Positions 53,427-62,881 of a DNA stretch of 64,000 bases are shown piece after piece. The first letter of the stretch is position 1, and each line of letters starts with the position of its first letter. A program made the translations under genes and the position numbers. Under the pieces are notes generated by a model that was not told the origin of the DNA, ran no database searches, and saw only the letters and a list, made by a program, of their open reading frames with translations. Source of the stretch: Halomonas sp. 'Soap Lake #6' (GTDB taxonomy: Bacteria; Pseudomonadota; Gammaproteobacteria; Pseudomonadales; Halomonadaceae); the NCBI RefSeq assembly GCF_003031405.1, contig NZ_CP020469.1:1364001-1428000 (forward strand), given 5' to 3'.

Positions 53427-54556
53427 AGGAGAGTGAGTCCCTTAAGCCGCCTGTCTTTTTGGGTAAACGAAAGGGGCGGCACCGCTACCTGACTTGGCTT
53501 TCGTTGAGTCTTTCGAGCTTTTTAGCGCTGATGATGCTGATTACTTATGAGTCGCGCTGGGTGTACCCCGAGATTCAGGGCTATTTTAGCCAAACCGGTA
53601 ATTTAACTGGCCAGCAGCTAGCCACTCGGTCGCGGAGCTATGTGCAGCGTGCTCAGGAAAAGCTGCTAGTCGCCTCTTTGCCTGCTGATATTAGCAACGT
53701 TCGTCATTATCTTGAATTAGCCTATGGATTGCTCGATGTTGATATATATAAGCAGCATTACGCATGTACCACACCTAGTTTGGCGCTGGTTGATGAACTG
53801 ACCGGCCTGATTGAACAGCAACATATTGTGCCACTTGATGCCGCTCACTCACTCTTTATTGTTGTTGAATGTTTAACCAATATTGAAATGAGCCAGTTAG
53901 ATCGTCGTGGTGAGGCGATTAATACCTTTGCGACAAGCACTCGCCGCCATAGTCACATGCTTACATACTCAAGCATGGTGATTTTTGTGATGGGCCTGCT
54001 GTTTTGGGGTATGCATGAGCGCCAGCTACGTCGAACAGAGCGTGCTACCAACGAGACGCTTGCTTGGATGAAACGTGCCATGCGTGACCCGCTTACGGGT
54101 ATTGGTAACCGCAGTGCGCTGCAACAAGATGTACTCGCAAGAGCAAGCAAGTCCCTTGGATTGATCCTTGTGGATATCGACTTCTTTAAGCAGTACAACG
54201 ACTCATTAGGCCATCCTGAAGGCGATCAGCTGTTGCGCCGCTTGGCGAGTCTGCTAGAAGAGCAGCTAGGCGAGGGAGCCAAACTATACCGTCTGGGAGG
54301 CGACGAATTTGCCGCATTGATAAGCTGCCCTGATGATCAAACGTTATTTAACGCTTGTGATCAGTTGATCGCTACTCTTCGTCGCTCAGGCTTTAAGCAT
54401 CCGGCGCACCCTGGTAATCAGCACGTTACTTTAAGTGTGGGAGCGGTACGCTTTGTGGCGATGGAAGTAACGTTTGCACACGCCTATGATGCTGCTGATA
54501 AAGCGCTGTATCGAGTAAAAGTCGCTGGGCGTGATGGTTTTGAAGTGGCCTTATAA
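53420..54556 (+). CDS. membrane diguanylate cyclase
   Basis: 378 residues. Membrane segments near residues 20-42 and 180-200 enclose a periplasmic sensor region. The C-terminal GGDEF domain runs from DPLTGIGNRSALQQ to VDIDFFKQYNDSLGHPEGDQ and the active site LGGDEFAAL. Makes cyclic di-GMP. No RxxD inhibitory site was evident by eye. GTG start overlaps the upstream stop. Confidence 0.85.
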   Translation: MVKESESLKPPVFLGKRKGRHRYLTWLSLSLSSFLALMMLITYESRWVYPEIQGYFSQTGNLTGQQLATRSRSYVQRAQEKLLVASLPADISNVRHYLELAYGLLDVDIYKQHYACTTPSLALVDELTGLIEQQHIVPLDAAHSLFIVVECLTNIEMSQLDRRGEAINTFATSTRRHSHMLTYSSMVIFVMGLLFWGMHERQLRRTERATNETLAWMKRAMRDPLTGIGNRSALQQDVLARASKSLGLILVDIDFFKQYNDSLGHPEGDQLLRRLASLLEEQLGEGAKLYRLGGDEFAALISCPDDQTLFNACDQLIATLRRSGFKHPAHPGNQHVTLSVGAVRFVAMEVTFAHAYDAADKALYRVKVAGRDGFEVAL

Positions 54557-54733
54557 TTACTGTCATCTGCAGCTTGTTGTAGAAGTGGTTGCGAAGGGTA
54601 AGTATGCACCGTTAAAAAAGCAAATAATGGGGAAGCGCTCTCATTAGCATGGCTTCTTAAGAGTGGGCTGGCTAAAGTAGCTGTTATCAAACAGTGTTCT
54701 TTAATTTCTGCCAGCAGTTTAAGGAGAAGCCCG

Positions 54734-55084
54734 ATGAGCCAAGATAAACTTGACAAGGTGCTAAGCCAGCGACGTTCGCGGCGCCAAGTACTTACTAGTA
54801 TAGGACTTGGTGCTGCCGCGCTCTACGTTGCTCCCACGATGCTCTCCATGGGCCAAGCAGAAGCCCGAGGGCGCCGTCGCTCTCGCCCCAGCCGTTCACG
54901 GCCCAGTTATTCAAGACCCAGTTATTCCAGGCCTAGCTATTCAAGACCGCGCTATACCCGTTCCCACTACTCCCGTGACTACCACCACCGGCATGGAAAG
55001 CGCTACTCGCGTCCTCAGCGTTCTCGTTGGGAGCGTGACGGTGTGATCGAGATTCGCTTAAGTCGCTTGTTGCCTCGTTGGTAG
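54734..55084 (+). CDS. Tat-signal, Arg/Ser/Tyr-rich repeat peptide
   Basis: 116 residues. Residues 1-44 look like a twin-arginine signal: SQRRSRRQVLTSIGLGAAAL then YVAPTMLSMGQAEA, with R16-R17 in S-R-R-x-x-L and an AEA-type cleavage site. The mature part is highly basic with three RPSYS pentads (residues 56-70) encoded by 15-nt repeats, more RxYS units, His near 84-88 and an ordered-looking end DGVIEIRLSRLLPRW. AAGGAG precedes the ATG. The next gene starts 9 bp after the stop with its ribosome site overlapping the stop, so both are coupled. Possible modified secreted peptide; function unknown. Confidence 0.7.
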   Translation: MSQDKLDKVLSQRRSRRQVLTSIGLGAAALYVAPTMLSMGQAEARGRRRSRPSRSRPSYSRPSYSRPSYSRPRYTRSHYSRDYHHRHGKRYSRPQRSRWERDGVIEIRLSRLLPRW

Positions 55085-55093
55085 GAGATAGCA

Positions 55094-56362
55094 GTGAGTA
55101 AAATAGCGGTGAGTAAACAAGCCCCTTTCGCTGATTACGCCCTGGAAAATCTCGGCCCCTGTTTGCGTCTGGTTGATGCCGAGCAGTTGCTACCCACCCT
55201 GCATCAGGCAATGCCAGGCTGGCCCTTTGTACCTTGTGAAAACCAAGACGTTGCTCCTGAGATAGGCGTTTGGCGCCACCCCGATGGGTATTGGCAGGAG
55301 GCGCCAGCACTACCTGAGGGTATGCTGCTCGATACGCCCACAGGTACGGCTTGTAGCGTGATTGCTGATGTGGCTGGTGCCTATCTCCATAAGCATTCTG
55401 AGTTGGTTGGGCTGCACTGTGGCTCAGTGGAGATCAATGGCCAACTAGTTATCTTTCCTGATGCTCACCGGGCGGGTAAGAGCACGTTAACAGCAGCATT
55501 TGCAGCGGCTGGCTATCGTGTATTCGGTGACGATGTGCTGGCTGTGACCCATAGCGGGCAAGGTATAGCGCTAGGTATTGCTCCTCGACTACGTTTACCG
55601 CTACCAGCGCAGCTTGACCCTAAGTTTCAAGACTTCGTTGCTTCTCACCTTGGGCCACATGACCACCGCTATGGCTATTTAGCATTAAATGAGCAGCAAC
55701 TGGCGAGTCACGGCACGCAGTGCCCGATAGGAGGCATACTGCTGTTTGACCGTGATGAAACACTTACCGAACCTCAGCTAACAGCGTTGCAGCCAGGTGA
55801 GGGATTGTGGCAGTTATTGCAGCAAAATTTTGCTGAACACGAATCAGATCAAGCGCTGATCCAGCGGTTTTTACCCATGCTGCAGGAAGTACCCTGTTTT
55901 TTACTGCGCTACCGTGAGGCCTATGAGGCTGCCCAGTGGGTTGGTAAACGGTGGGTTGGTAGAAGGTGGTTTGATATATCGAGGGGCGATCAGCAGAGAA
56001 ACAGTAATGGTGGCCCTCCTTCATCTAGAATTGAAAAACCACACGTAGCGCTTTGTGCGAAGCGCCAGTTATTGCTTGATGCTGTGGCTCAACAATGGGT
56101 AGCAAGCGCTGCTGCCCATGAGTATCCCCTTGGGGATGAGTTATTCATCATTGCCCAGGAGGGCGGCGCTATCCATCGACTTAATATGACCGGTCAGGCT
56201 GTGTGGGCACTGCTTAAGCATGAACCTATAGCTCAGGAGGAGATTAGTGAAACGCTGTTAACGTTTTTTGAGGGAGTAGGTCAGCAGCGGGTGCAGCAAG
56301 ACGTTGGCCATTTGTTGGGGCAGCTAGCAAGCGAAGGGTTGATTAAGCCAGTCGAGCCTTAA
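55094..56362 (+). CDS. HPr-kinase-like protein with C-terminal PqqD-like domain
   Basis: 422 residues. The kinase-like part has a P-loop variant PDAHRAGKST (near 122-131), GDDVLAVT (146-152) as the HPrK acidic motif, and GGILLFDRDE. The last about 85 residues (AIHRLNMTGQAVWALLKHEP then VGHLLGQLASEGLI) are PqqD-like, the domain that binds precursor peptides in RiPP pathways. HPr-kinase homologues phosphorylate Ser in some lasso peptides, and the upstream gene encodes a Ser-rich peptide, so phosphorylation of it is a reasonable hypothesis. GTG 55094 has TAGGAGAT in front. No radical-SAM or cyclase gene is adjacent. Confidence 0.75.
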   Translation: MSKIAVSKQAPFADYALENLGPCLRLVDAEQLLPTLHQAMPGWPFVPCENQDVAPEIGVWRHPDGYWQEAPALPEGMLLDTPTGTACSVIADVAGAYLHKHSELVGLHCGSVEINGQLVIFPDAHRAGKSTLTAAFAAAGYRVFGDDVLAVTHSGQGIALGIAPRLRLPLPAQLDPKFQDFVASHLGPHDHRYGYLALNEQQLASHGTQCPIGGILLFDRDETLTEPQLTALQPGEGLWQLLQQNFAEHESDQALIQRFLPMLQEVPCFLLRYREAYEAAQWVGKRWVGRRWFDISRGDQQRNSNGGPPSSRIEKPHVALCAKRQLLLDAVAQQWVASAAAHEYPLGDELFIIAQEGGAIHRLNMTGQAVWALLKHEPIAQEEISETLLTFFEGVGQQRVQQDVGHLLGQLASEGLIKPVEP

Positions 56363-56388
56363 TGCCTGTGCTCACACTGTGCTGAGCT

Positions 56389-56419
56389 CTGGCAGGCGGT
56401 TGGTGCATCCGCCTGCCAG
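56389..56419. terminator. bidirectional stem-loop
   Basis: Perfect 11-base stem CTGGCAGGCGG/CCGCCTGCCAG with a 9-base loop, between the converging kinase-like gene and proS. Confidence 0.7.
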
Positions 56420-56487
56420 TGTGCCCATCCTATCAACCGTTGCAAACGGCGTGTTGCCGCGTTCAACGGTGAGATATGTAACGGCTA

Positions 56488-58230
56488 TTATGCGTTGCTG
56501 AGTCCGGCCTGCTCACGCAGAAAGTCAACGACCTGTTCGGCGGGAATCATCGTTGCCTCGCTATCACGGCGGCCTTTGTACTCCAGTTCACCGTTATCAA
56601 GGCCACGGTCACCAATCACCAGGCGATGAGGTACACCCATCAGCTCTAGATCGGCAAACTTAACCCCAGGGCGGGTATCCCGGTCGTCCAGTAGTACGTC
56701 TAAGCCCGCCGCAGTGAGTACTTGATAGAGACGTTCAGACTCTTCGCGAACGCGTTGAGATTTGTGAGCGTTCATGGGGACTAACGCAACTTGGAACGGC
56801 GCAATGGAATTTGGCCAGATAATCCCGGATTCATCGTGGTTCTGCTCAATGGCAGCAGCGACCACTCGGGTCACACCAATGCCGTAGCAGCCCATCCACG
56901 GATGGCTGGTTTTACCGTTATCGCCCAGTACGTTTGCATTCATGGCTTGGGAGTACTTCTGACCCAGTTGGAAGACGTGACCCACTTCAATACCACGCTT
57001 GATAGAGAGCGTACCTTTACCATCAGGCGAGGGGTCCCCTTCTACGACGTTACGAAGATCAGCCACTTGGGGGAGAGCGGTATCACGCTCCCAGTTAATG
57101 CCGAAGTAGTGCTTGCCATCCACGTTCGCACCCGCGCCAAAGTCACTCATGAGTGCAACACTGCGGTCGATAATGACTGGGATCTCAAGTCCAACTGGGC
57201 CAAGCGAGCCAGGCCCTGCACCAACGGATGCGCGAATCTCTTCTTCGTTGGCCATGGTTAGCGGAGTTTTTATCTGGGGTAGGTTTTCCGCTTTGACCTC
57301 GTTAAGTGCGTGATCGCCACGTACCAGCAGTGCGATCAATCCACCTTCAGCGGCGTGCACCATCAATGTTTTAACAGTTTTTTCAATCGGCAGCTTGAAC
57401 TGCTCTACCAGCGCGGCAATGGTCTTTGCATCAGGCGTGTCGACGAGACGCATCTCTTCGCTGGGAGCGGCACGTTCTGGGTTGCTGCCCAGGGGTGCAG
57501 GTAGCGCTTCGGCTTTTTCAATATTAGCGGCGTAATCGGATTCGTTAGAGAACGCGATATCATCCTCGCCTGAGTCGGCCAGTACGTGGAACTCGTGGGA
57601 GCCGGTGCCGCCAATCGAGCCGTTATCGGCGATGACGGGGCGGAAATCGAGCCCTAAGCGGGTAAAGATGCGTGTGTAGGCATCGTACATGCCTTGGTAG
57701 GTCTCTTTGAGGGAGTCTTCGTCCAAGTGGAACGAGTAGGCGTCCTTCATGATGAATTCCCGCGAGCGCATCACGCCAAAGCGTGGGCGGATCTCATCAC
57801 GGAATTTAGTCTGGATCTGGTAGAAGTTAACTGGTAGCTGCTTATAGCTGGAGATCTCTTTACGTACCAGATCGGTGATCACCTCTTCATGAGTGGGACC
57901 AACGCAGTAATCCCGCTCGTGGCGGTCTTTCAAGCGCAAAAGCTCTGGGCCGTACTGTTCCCAGCGGCCGGACTCTTGCCACAGGTCGGCAGGCTGCACG
58001 GCGGGCATCAACACCTCTTGGGCACCGGCGCGGTTCATCTCTTCGCGCACAATAGCCTCTACCTTGCGCAGGGTACGCAGGCCGAGGGGCAACCATGTAT
58101 ACAGGCCTGAAGTAAGACGGCGGATCATCCCGGCGCGCAGCATTAACTGGTGGCTGATGACTTCAGCGTCGGCCGGGGTTTCTTTTAATGTCGCAATCAA
58201 TAATTGGCTGGCGCGCATGGGCGTGAGCAT
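56488..58230 (-). CDS. proS: prolyl-tRNA synthetase
   Basis: Class II aminoacyl-tRNA synthetase charging tRNA-Pro. 580 residues, the usual long bacterial form with the YbaK-like editing insertion. [20 protein letters not shown] at the start, [60 protein letters not shown], and an anticodon-binding end domain with [20 protein letters not shown]. Confidence 0.95.
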   Translation of the reverse strand: MLTPMRASQLLIATLKETPADAEVISHQLMLRAGMIRRLTSGLYTWLPLGLRTLRKVEAIVREEMNRAGAQEVLMPAVQPADLWQESGRWEQYGPELLRLKDRHERDYCVGPTHEEVITDLVRKEISSYKQLPVNFYQIQTKFRDEIRPRFGVMRSREFIMKDAYSFHLDEDSLKETYQGMYDAYTRIFTRLGLDFRPVIADNGSIGGTGSHEFHVLADSGEDDIAFSNESDYAANIEKAEALPAPLGSNPERAAPSEEMRLVDTPDAKTIAALVEQFKLPIEKTVKTLMVHAAEGGLIALLVRGDHALNEVKAENLPQIKTPLTMANEEEIRASVGAGPGSLGPVGLEIPVIIDRSVALMSDFGAGANVDGKHYFGINWERDTALPQVADLRNVVEGDPSPDGKGTLSIKRGIEVGHVFQLGQKYSQAMNANVLGDNGKTSHPWMGCYGIGVTRVVAAAIEQNHDESGIIWPNSIAPFQVALVPMNAHKSQRVREESERLYQVLTAAGLDVLLDDRDTRPGVKFADLELMGVPHRLVIGDRGLDNGELEYKGRRDSEATMIPAEQVVDFLREQAGLSNA

Positions 58231-58484
58231 TCCTTGGTTGTAGGGGTGACGCTGGTTCGTTGAGTCGTCATTAACGCTGACGTTGGCACTTTTGTGTGTG
58301 TTTAAAGCGGCATTGTACGGTGAAGCGGTTAAAGCGGCAAAATCCTGTGCTAATTTGCTTAGCAGCGTCTAGTTTGAACTGTGTTAAACTTGGTTCAATT
58401 TTGTCGCTCGATAGTGCCTGTTAATTCAAATTCTATGTGGCATTGCCACGGCTATCGATACTTTCGAACAGTGAGGGAACCTTA

Positions 58485-58919
58485 ATGCAGCAAGCATTAC
58501 GCCGTTGGCTAGCAGGGGCAGTTGTGGGTGTCTCTATCGTAACACTAAGTGGGTGTGGAACGCTTTTTTACCCAGAGCGTAAAGGGCAATTAAGTGGTGA
58601 TGTGGACCCCGTGGTGGCCATTGCTAACAGCGTTGGGTTGCTGTTCTTTATTGTACCAGGCGTGATTGCCTACGCAGTGGATTTCTCCAATGGCACTATT
58701 TATCTACCTAGTAACAGCAGTGCCTCGGTAGATATCCATCGCCTGGATGACTCCATGGATGTGGCAGCGCTGGAAAAGCTATTGTCGGATAAGGCTGGTC
58801 AGCCTGTCAGCTTGGAGAATGAGCTGATAATGATTGAAGAAGTGGATAGCCTGGATGAAGCGCTTGCCATGGTGCGGATGTCAGGCGTATTGGATGAAGA
58901 GCGTCTAGCAACTATGTAA
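58485..58919 (+). CDS. small lipoprotein
   Basis: 144 residues. The signal peptide ends in a lipobox (VTLSGC, Cys near residue 22). A second hydrophobic segment (ANSVGLLFFIVPGVIAYAVD) follows, as in YceK/YidQ-like lipoproteins. The C-terminal part is acidic and helical. ATG 58485 with GAGGG is used instead of the ORF start at 58437. Role unknown. Confidence 0.75.
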   Translation: MQQALRRWLAGAVVGVSIVTLSGCGTLFYPERKGQLSGDVDPVVAIANSVGLLFFIVPGVIAYAVDFSNGTIYLPSNSSASVDIHRLDDSMDVAALEKLLSDKAGQPVSLENELIMIEEVDSLDEALAMVRMSGVLDEERLATM

Positions 58920-58938
58920 CCAAGCCCTTATGTAACCA

Positions 58939-58978
58939 AACACGCCCTGAACCGCTCATGAGCGATTCGGGGCGTGTT
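58939..58978. terminator. bidirectional terminator-like hairpin
   Basis: Long imperfect stem, AACACGCC (58939-58946) to GGCGTGTT (58971-58978) with an inner CGCT/AGCG stem, between the converging lipoprotein and benE genes. Confidence 0.7.
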
Positions 58979-58991
58979 CGTATAAAGCTTA

Positions 58992-60212
58992 TCAGCCCAT
59001 GCGACGCTTGAGGGTCGTAAGTTTTAGAACAGTTAAGCCCGCAATTAGCCCCCAAAAAGCTCCGCCAATCCCCAGCAGTGTAATACCCGACCCGGTTAAC
59101 AAAAAGGTGACGATAGCAGCATCTCGTTGCTCACTCTTTTCGAAGGCTCCCGCCAGCCCGCCGCTTAATGTGCTGAGTAGTGCAATACCTGCCAGCGCTA
59201 TCACCAGCACGTTAGGTAGCGCATTAAAAATGCCGGTTACCGTTGCGCCGAATATACCCATTATGATGTAAAGCACTCCTGCGGCAACCCCGGCCGTATA
59301 GCGGCGGCGCGGGTCGGCGTGTGCATCTGGGCCCATACAAACGGCTGCGCTGATAGCGGCCATGTTCAACGCATAGCCGCCAAAAGGGGCTAGCAGTAGC
59401 GTTGCACCGCCAGTCCAGCTAATTAATGGTGAACTGTTAGGCTGGTAGCCTGCTGCTCTTAATACCGCCATGGCAGGTAGGTTCTGGGTGGCCATGGTAA
59501 TCACAAATAGCGGTATACCTACGCCTAACAGTGAAGCAAAGGTAAAAACAGGAGCGGTAAACACTGGTGTTGTGGGTGTAAGAGGCACGCCCTGCAAAGA
59601 GATTTGTCCTTGAAAAATAGCAATTAACACTCCCGTTAGCAGTACGCTAGGTACGGCTAGGGTTGGCCAAAGGCGGCGGCCAGCTACCCAAGCGGCTAGC
59701 ATGGCTAGTGGTAGTAGCCATTGGTGCTCCATCACGTTGAATAGCTCTAAACCAAAGCGCAGCAGAATGCCTGCCAGCATGGCGGAGGCTATGGCGCTCG
59801 GAATGTGCCGCATTAAGCGTTCAAAAAGCCCAGTTACACCACAAAGCGTGATGAGCAGAGCGGAAAATAGAAACGCTCCAATGGCCTCTTCAATGGGCAC
59901 ACCGGGTAGGCTGGTGGCTAGAAAAGCAGCCCCGGGCGTCGACCAAGCGGTGAGCAGTGGCATACGGTAGCGTAGCGAAAGCCCCAGTGATGTAAGACCC
60001 ATACCAATGCCTAGCGCCCAAAGCCAAGAGCTGATTTGTGCGGCGCTAGCCCCCGCAGATGCCGCTGCTTGGAAGATAATTGCCGCCGAACTGGTATAAC
60101 CAATCACTACCGCCACAAAGCCAGCCGTTACGGTTGAGAGGCTAACATCGCGCCAGAACGAGCTTTTGGTTGCCGTTATGGCGGTAGCTTTGGTGGTATG
60201 TGACGTTTCCAT
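58992..60212 (-). CDS. benE: BenE-family benzoate/H+ symporter
   Basis: 406 residues with about 12 membrane segments. IGYTSSAAIIFQAAASAGAS, PGAAFLATSLPGVPIEEAIG and GGYALNMAAISAAVCMGPDA (the family's glycine-rich core) identify BenE. Substrate is presumed benzoate or a related aromatic acid. It has an upstream regulatory region with two matching palindromes and a divergent XRE-cupin regulator. Confidence 0.85.
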   Translation of the reverse strand: METSHTTKATAITATKSSFWRDVSLSTVTAGFVAVVIGYTSSAAIIFQAAASAGASAAQISSWLWALGIGMGLTSLGLSLRYRMPLLTAWSTPGAAFLATSLPGVPIEEAIGAFLFSALLITLCGVTGLFERLMRHIPSAIASAMLAGILLRFGLELFNVMEHQWLLPLAMLAAWVAGRRLWPTLAVPSVLLTGVLIAIFQGQISLQGVPLTPTTPVFTAPVFTFASLLGVGIPLFVITMATQNLPAMAVLRAAGYQPNSSPLISWTGGATLLLAPFGGYALNMAAISAAVCMGPDAHADPRRRYTAGVAAGVLYIIMGIFGATVTGIFNALPNVLVIALAGIALLSTLSGGLAGAFEKSEQRDAAIVTFLLTGSGITLLGIGGAFWGLIAGLTVLKLTTLKRRMG

Positions 60213-60237
60213 GGAGGTCTCTCTTACGCTTATGAAT

Positions 60238-60298
60238 GTGCGCTATAGCGCACGAGGCGCAAGACTACCATTGTGCGTCATAACGCACAATGGTAGAA
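60238..60298. promoter_or_regulatory. paired operators upstream of benE
   Basis: Two palindromes of the form GTGCGYYATARCGCAC: GTGCGCTATAGCGCAC at 60238-60253 and GTGCGTCATAACGCAC at 60273-60288. The second lies in a longer perfect inverted repeat, CTACCATTGTGCGT/ACGCACAATGGTAG (60265-60296). Likely binding sites for the XRE regulator encoded at 60485. Confidence 0.7.
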
Positions 60299-60427
60299 AT
60301 GAAACAGTACCTGATATGAAGCAACGCCAGACATGAAACAATGCCAGATATGAAACAATACCGAGGTAAAACAGTGCCAAGGTAAAACAGAGCAAAGGCA
60401 AAACAGTGCTCGAGATAAAACTGACGG
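60299..60427 (+). repeat. 17-nt degenerate tandem repeat
   Basis: Units start near 60299, 60316, 60333, 60350, 60367, 60383, 60400 and 60417; typical unit ATGAAACAATGCCAGAT. It fills the space between the operators and the regulator gene. Confidence 0.75.
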
Positions 60428-60484
60428 TGTTGCATGGGAGGGGGAGTCGGTAAACTACTCCAACCTTATTTAAAGGAGAGCCGA

Positions 60485-61072
60485 ATGGCGAGCGAGCCGC
60501 ATACCATTGCTGAACATATCGCGGGTACTGTTAAACAGATACGTAAAGAGCGCGGCTGGAGTCTCGATCGTACTGCGATGGAAACCGGTGTCAGTAAAGC
60601 CATGCTAGGGCAAATTGAGCGAGGCGAATCCAGCCCGACGGTGTCCACCCTCTGGAAAATCGCCAGCGGCTTTAAAGTATCGTTCTCTACGCTATTTGAC
60701 AGCGATAAACCCGCGTTAGGGGAGCTGCATCGTGATGGGTGGGAGTCGGTGTGGGGCGAGGATAGTGCCGGCATGCAGGCGCGACTGCTGTTCCCGTATG
60801 ACCCGTTGTTGGGCTTTGAAATGTTTATGATTGAACTGGCGCCGGGGGCGATGAGCGAGTCATCAGCCCACGCTAGCGGTGTGGTTGAACATATCGTAGT
60901 GGTTGAAGGGGAAATGGAGCTGCGCATCGATGAGCGTTGGCAAACGCTGCGAGTAGGCGAGGGGCTGCGTTTTTTCGCTGACAGGCCCCACGCTATGCGC
61001 AACAACTCTGCAACCCGGCTACGCTTTCACGATGTGATTCACTATCTGCCTGGGGCGACTTCCGGTGCTTGA
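60485..61072 (+). CDS. XRE-family regulator with cupin domain
   Basis: 195 residues. HTH ([42 protein letters not shown]) plus a C-terminal cupin ([40 protein letters not shown]). ATG 60485 with AAAGGAGAG is preferred to the frame from 60434. Divergent from benE and probably its repressor; the cupin would sense the effector. Confidence 0.85.
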   Translation: MASEPHTIAEHIAGTVKQIRKERGWSLDRTAMETGVSKAMLGQIERGESSPTVSTLWKIASGFKVSFSTLFDSDKPALGELHRDGWESVWGEDSAGMQARLLFPYDPLLGFEMFMIELAPGAMSESSAHASGVVEHIVVVEGEMELRIDERWQTLRVGEGLRFFADRPHAMRNNSATRLRFHDVIHYLPGATSGA

Positions 61073-61902
61073 GTACGTAGCCAGTTAATTTCGTCGGCCC
61101 ATATATCGGGCTCAATGGTTTCTAAAATCATAGGAATGCCACTAATGCGCGTATCCTGCATGATGGTAGTAAATGCATCTAACCCGATATTGCCTTTGCC
61201 CAGGCTGTGGTGACGGTCAACACGGCTGGCAAATGCGCTTTTGGCATCGTTTAAATGCATGCCACGTAAGAATTCAAAGCCGACGACACTGCCAAGTTCA
61301 TTTAAAGTGGCCTGGGTTGCTTCAAAGGTGCGCAAGTCATACCCAGCAGCAAAGGCGTGACAAGTATCAATACACACGCCAACGCGGGTTTTGTCATCGA
61401 CCTGTTCAATAATTTCCGCCAAGTGCTCAAAACGCCAGCCAAGGTTAGTGCCTTGGCCCGCAGTGTTTTCAATTACTGCGGTAACACCACTGGTGTGTGT
61501 TAATGCCTCATTAAGCGACTCGGCAATTCGCTTGAGGCAGTCAGACTCGCTGATCTTATTTAAATGGCTACCGGGATGAAAATTTAGCAGCGTAAGGCCC
61601 AGTTGCTCGCAGCGCTGCATTTCATCTAGAAACGCCGCACGGGATTTTTCTAGCCCTTCTGCTTCCGGGTGGCCCAGGTTTATCAGGTAGCTGTCATGGG
61701 GCAAAATCTGGTGAGGCCCAAAGTCGTGGGTTTTACAGGCCTGTTTAAACGCTAAAATGGCCTCGTCGGTCAGTGGTTTACCTTTCCACTGGCGCTGGTT
61801 CTTGGTGAACAGGGCAAACGCGGTTGCACCGATTTCCACGGCGCGGGTAACGGCTTGGTCTGCACCACCCGCTGCACTGACATGGGCGCCAAGATATTTC
61901 AT
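61042..61902 (-). CDS. nfo: deoxyribonuclease IV (endonuclease IV)
   Basis: AP endonuclease of base-excision repair. 286 residues: [67 protein letters not shown] and [21 protein letters not shown] carry the zinc ligands. ATG 61902 is the conserved start; the frame open to 62082 overlaps the GDPD gene. It overlaps the convergent XRE gene by 31 bases. Confidence 0.9.
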   Translation of the reverse strand: MKYLGAHVSAAGGADQAVTRAVEIGATAFALFTKNQRQWKGKPLTDEAILAFKQACKTHDFGPHQILPHDSYLINLGHPEAEGLEKSRAAFLDEMQRCEQLGLTLLNFHPGSHLNKISESDCLKRIAESLNEALTHTSGVTAVIENTAGQGTNLGWRFEHLAEIIEQVDDKTRVGVCIDTCHAFAAGYDLRTFEATQATLNELGSVVGFEFLRGMHLNDAKSAFASRVDRHHSLGKGNIGLDAFTTIMQDTRISGIPMILETIEPDIWADEINWLRTQAPEVAPGR

Positions 61903-61942
61903 CGTTTTCCTTACTTTTATGGGCTGCAGGTTTATTGAGCCA

Positions 61943-62710
61943 TTAACCATTCTGACGCCGGTGTCCCAGGTAGCGTAAGAAGGCCTCGGGTTCATCGGTG
62001 ATAGCACTGCTAACTCCCCACTTCCAGTGGCTATCAAAGGCGCTGGGGTCGTTGGGGGTATAACACAAAATCTGGTAACCATCCCGCCGCATAGCGTCTG
62101 CCTGGGTGCGCTTTAAGCGCGGCCAGTGTGAATGAATGCTATAGGCCCCTACGGCTTCACACTGATGGCGCCAGTCTTTAGGCGTGCTGCCAAATAGTAC
62201 ACCAAGCGCGAGTGATTCTTGGGGGGCAAGGCGGCGGCAGTGGGCAAGGGCAGTGCTATCAAATGACGATACTATCAGTCGCTCGGCAGGCAGGGCTGAT
62301 AACACTTGTGGCATCACGGTATCGACAAGGGCGATAGGGTCGCGGCCTTTGTTTACCTTGATTTCTAGATTGACCCCCATTTCCAGCTCATTAAGCAGTG
62401 CAAGCATCGCTTCTAGGCTTGCCATCCTTTCGCCTGTAAAGGAATCACCAAACCAGCTGCCGACATCTAAGCATTGGGCTTGTTGCCAGGTCATTGTGGC
62501 AAGCTCGCAACGGCCGTCAGAGCAGCGGTTAACATCACTATCATGCCAAATGACCGGAGTGCCATCGCCTAGTAACTGCACATCTAGCTCTACCCAGGTT
62601 GTACCCGCTTCATGGGCAGCTCGAACCGCAGTTAACGTATTTTCTGGCGCAGCTGCCGAATAGCCACGATGCGCTATCAGCGTGGGTAAGGTGATTGCTG
62701 GATGCGTCAT
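61943..62710 (-). CDS. glycerophosphodiester phosphodiesterase
   Basis: 255 residues. [20 protein letters not shown] (catalytic HRG...ENT), [20 protein letters not shown] and [11 protein letters not shown] match the cytoplasmic UgpQ group, which hydrolyses glycerophosphodiesters to glycerol-3-phosphate. Start ATG 62710. Confidence 0.85.
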   Translation of the reverse strand: MTHPAITLPTLIAHRGYSAAAPENTLTAVRAAHEAGTTWVELDVQLLGDGTPVIWHDSDVNRCSDGRCELATMTWQQAQCLDVGSWFGDSFTGERMASLEAMLALLNELEMGVNLEIKVNKGRDPIALVDTVMPQVLSALPAERLIVSSFDSTALAHCRRLAPQESLALGVLFGSTPKDWRHQCEAVGAYSIHSHWPRLKRTQADAMRRDGYQILCYTPNDPSAFDSHWKWGVSSAITDEPEAFLRYLGHRRQNG

Positions 62711-62881
62711 GCCACAACCTTTTAAGAGATTAATAAAGTGCTAAAAGTTTAGCATGAGTGCATGACACGAATATTGCCTCTTGATATTGCCTCTTGATAT
62801 TGGCGATTGCTTGATTTATCGCTCGCGAAGCGGTTGGATAGCGGTACAAGACATGTCCAATAAATCACAGGAGCTTTGAGT

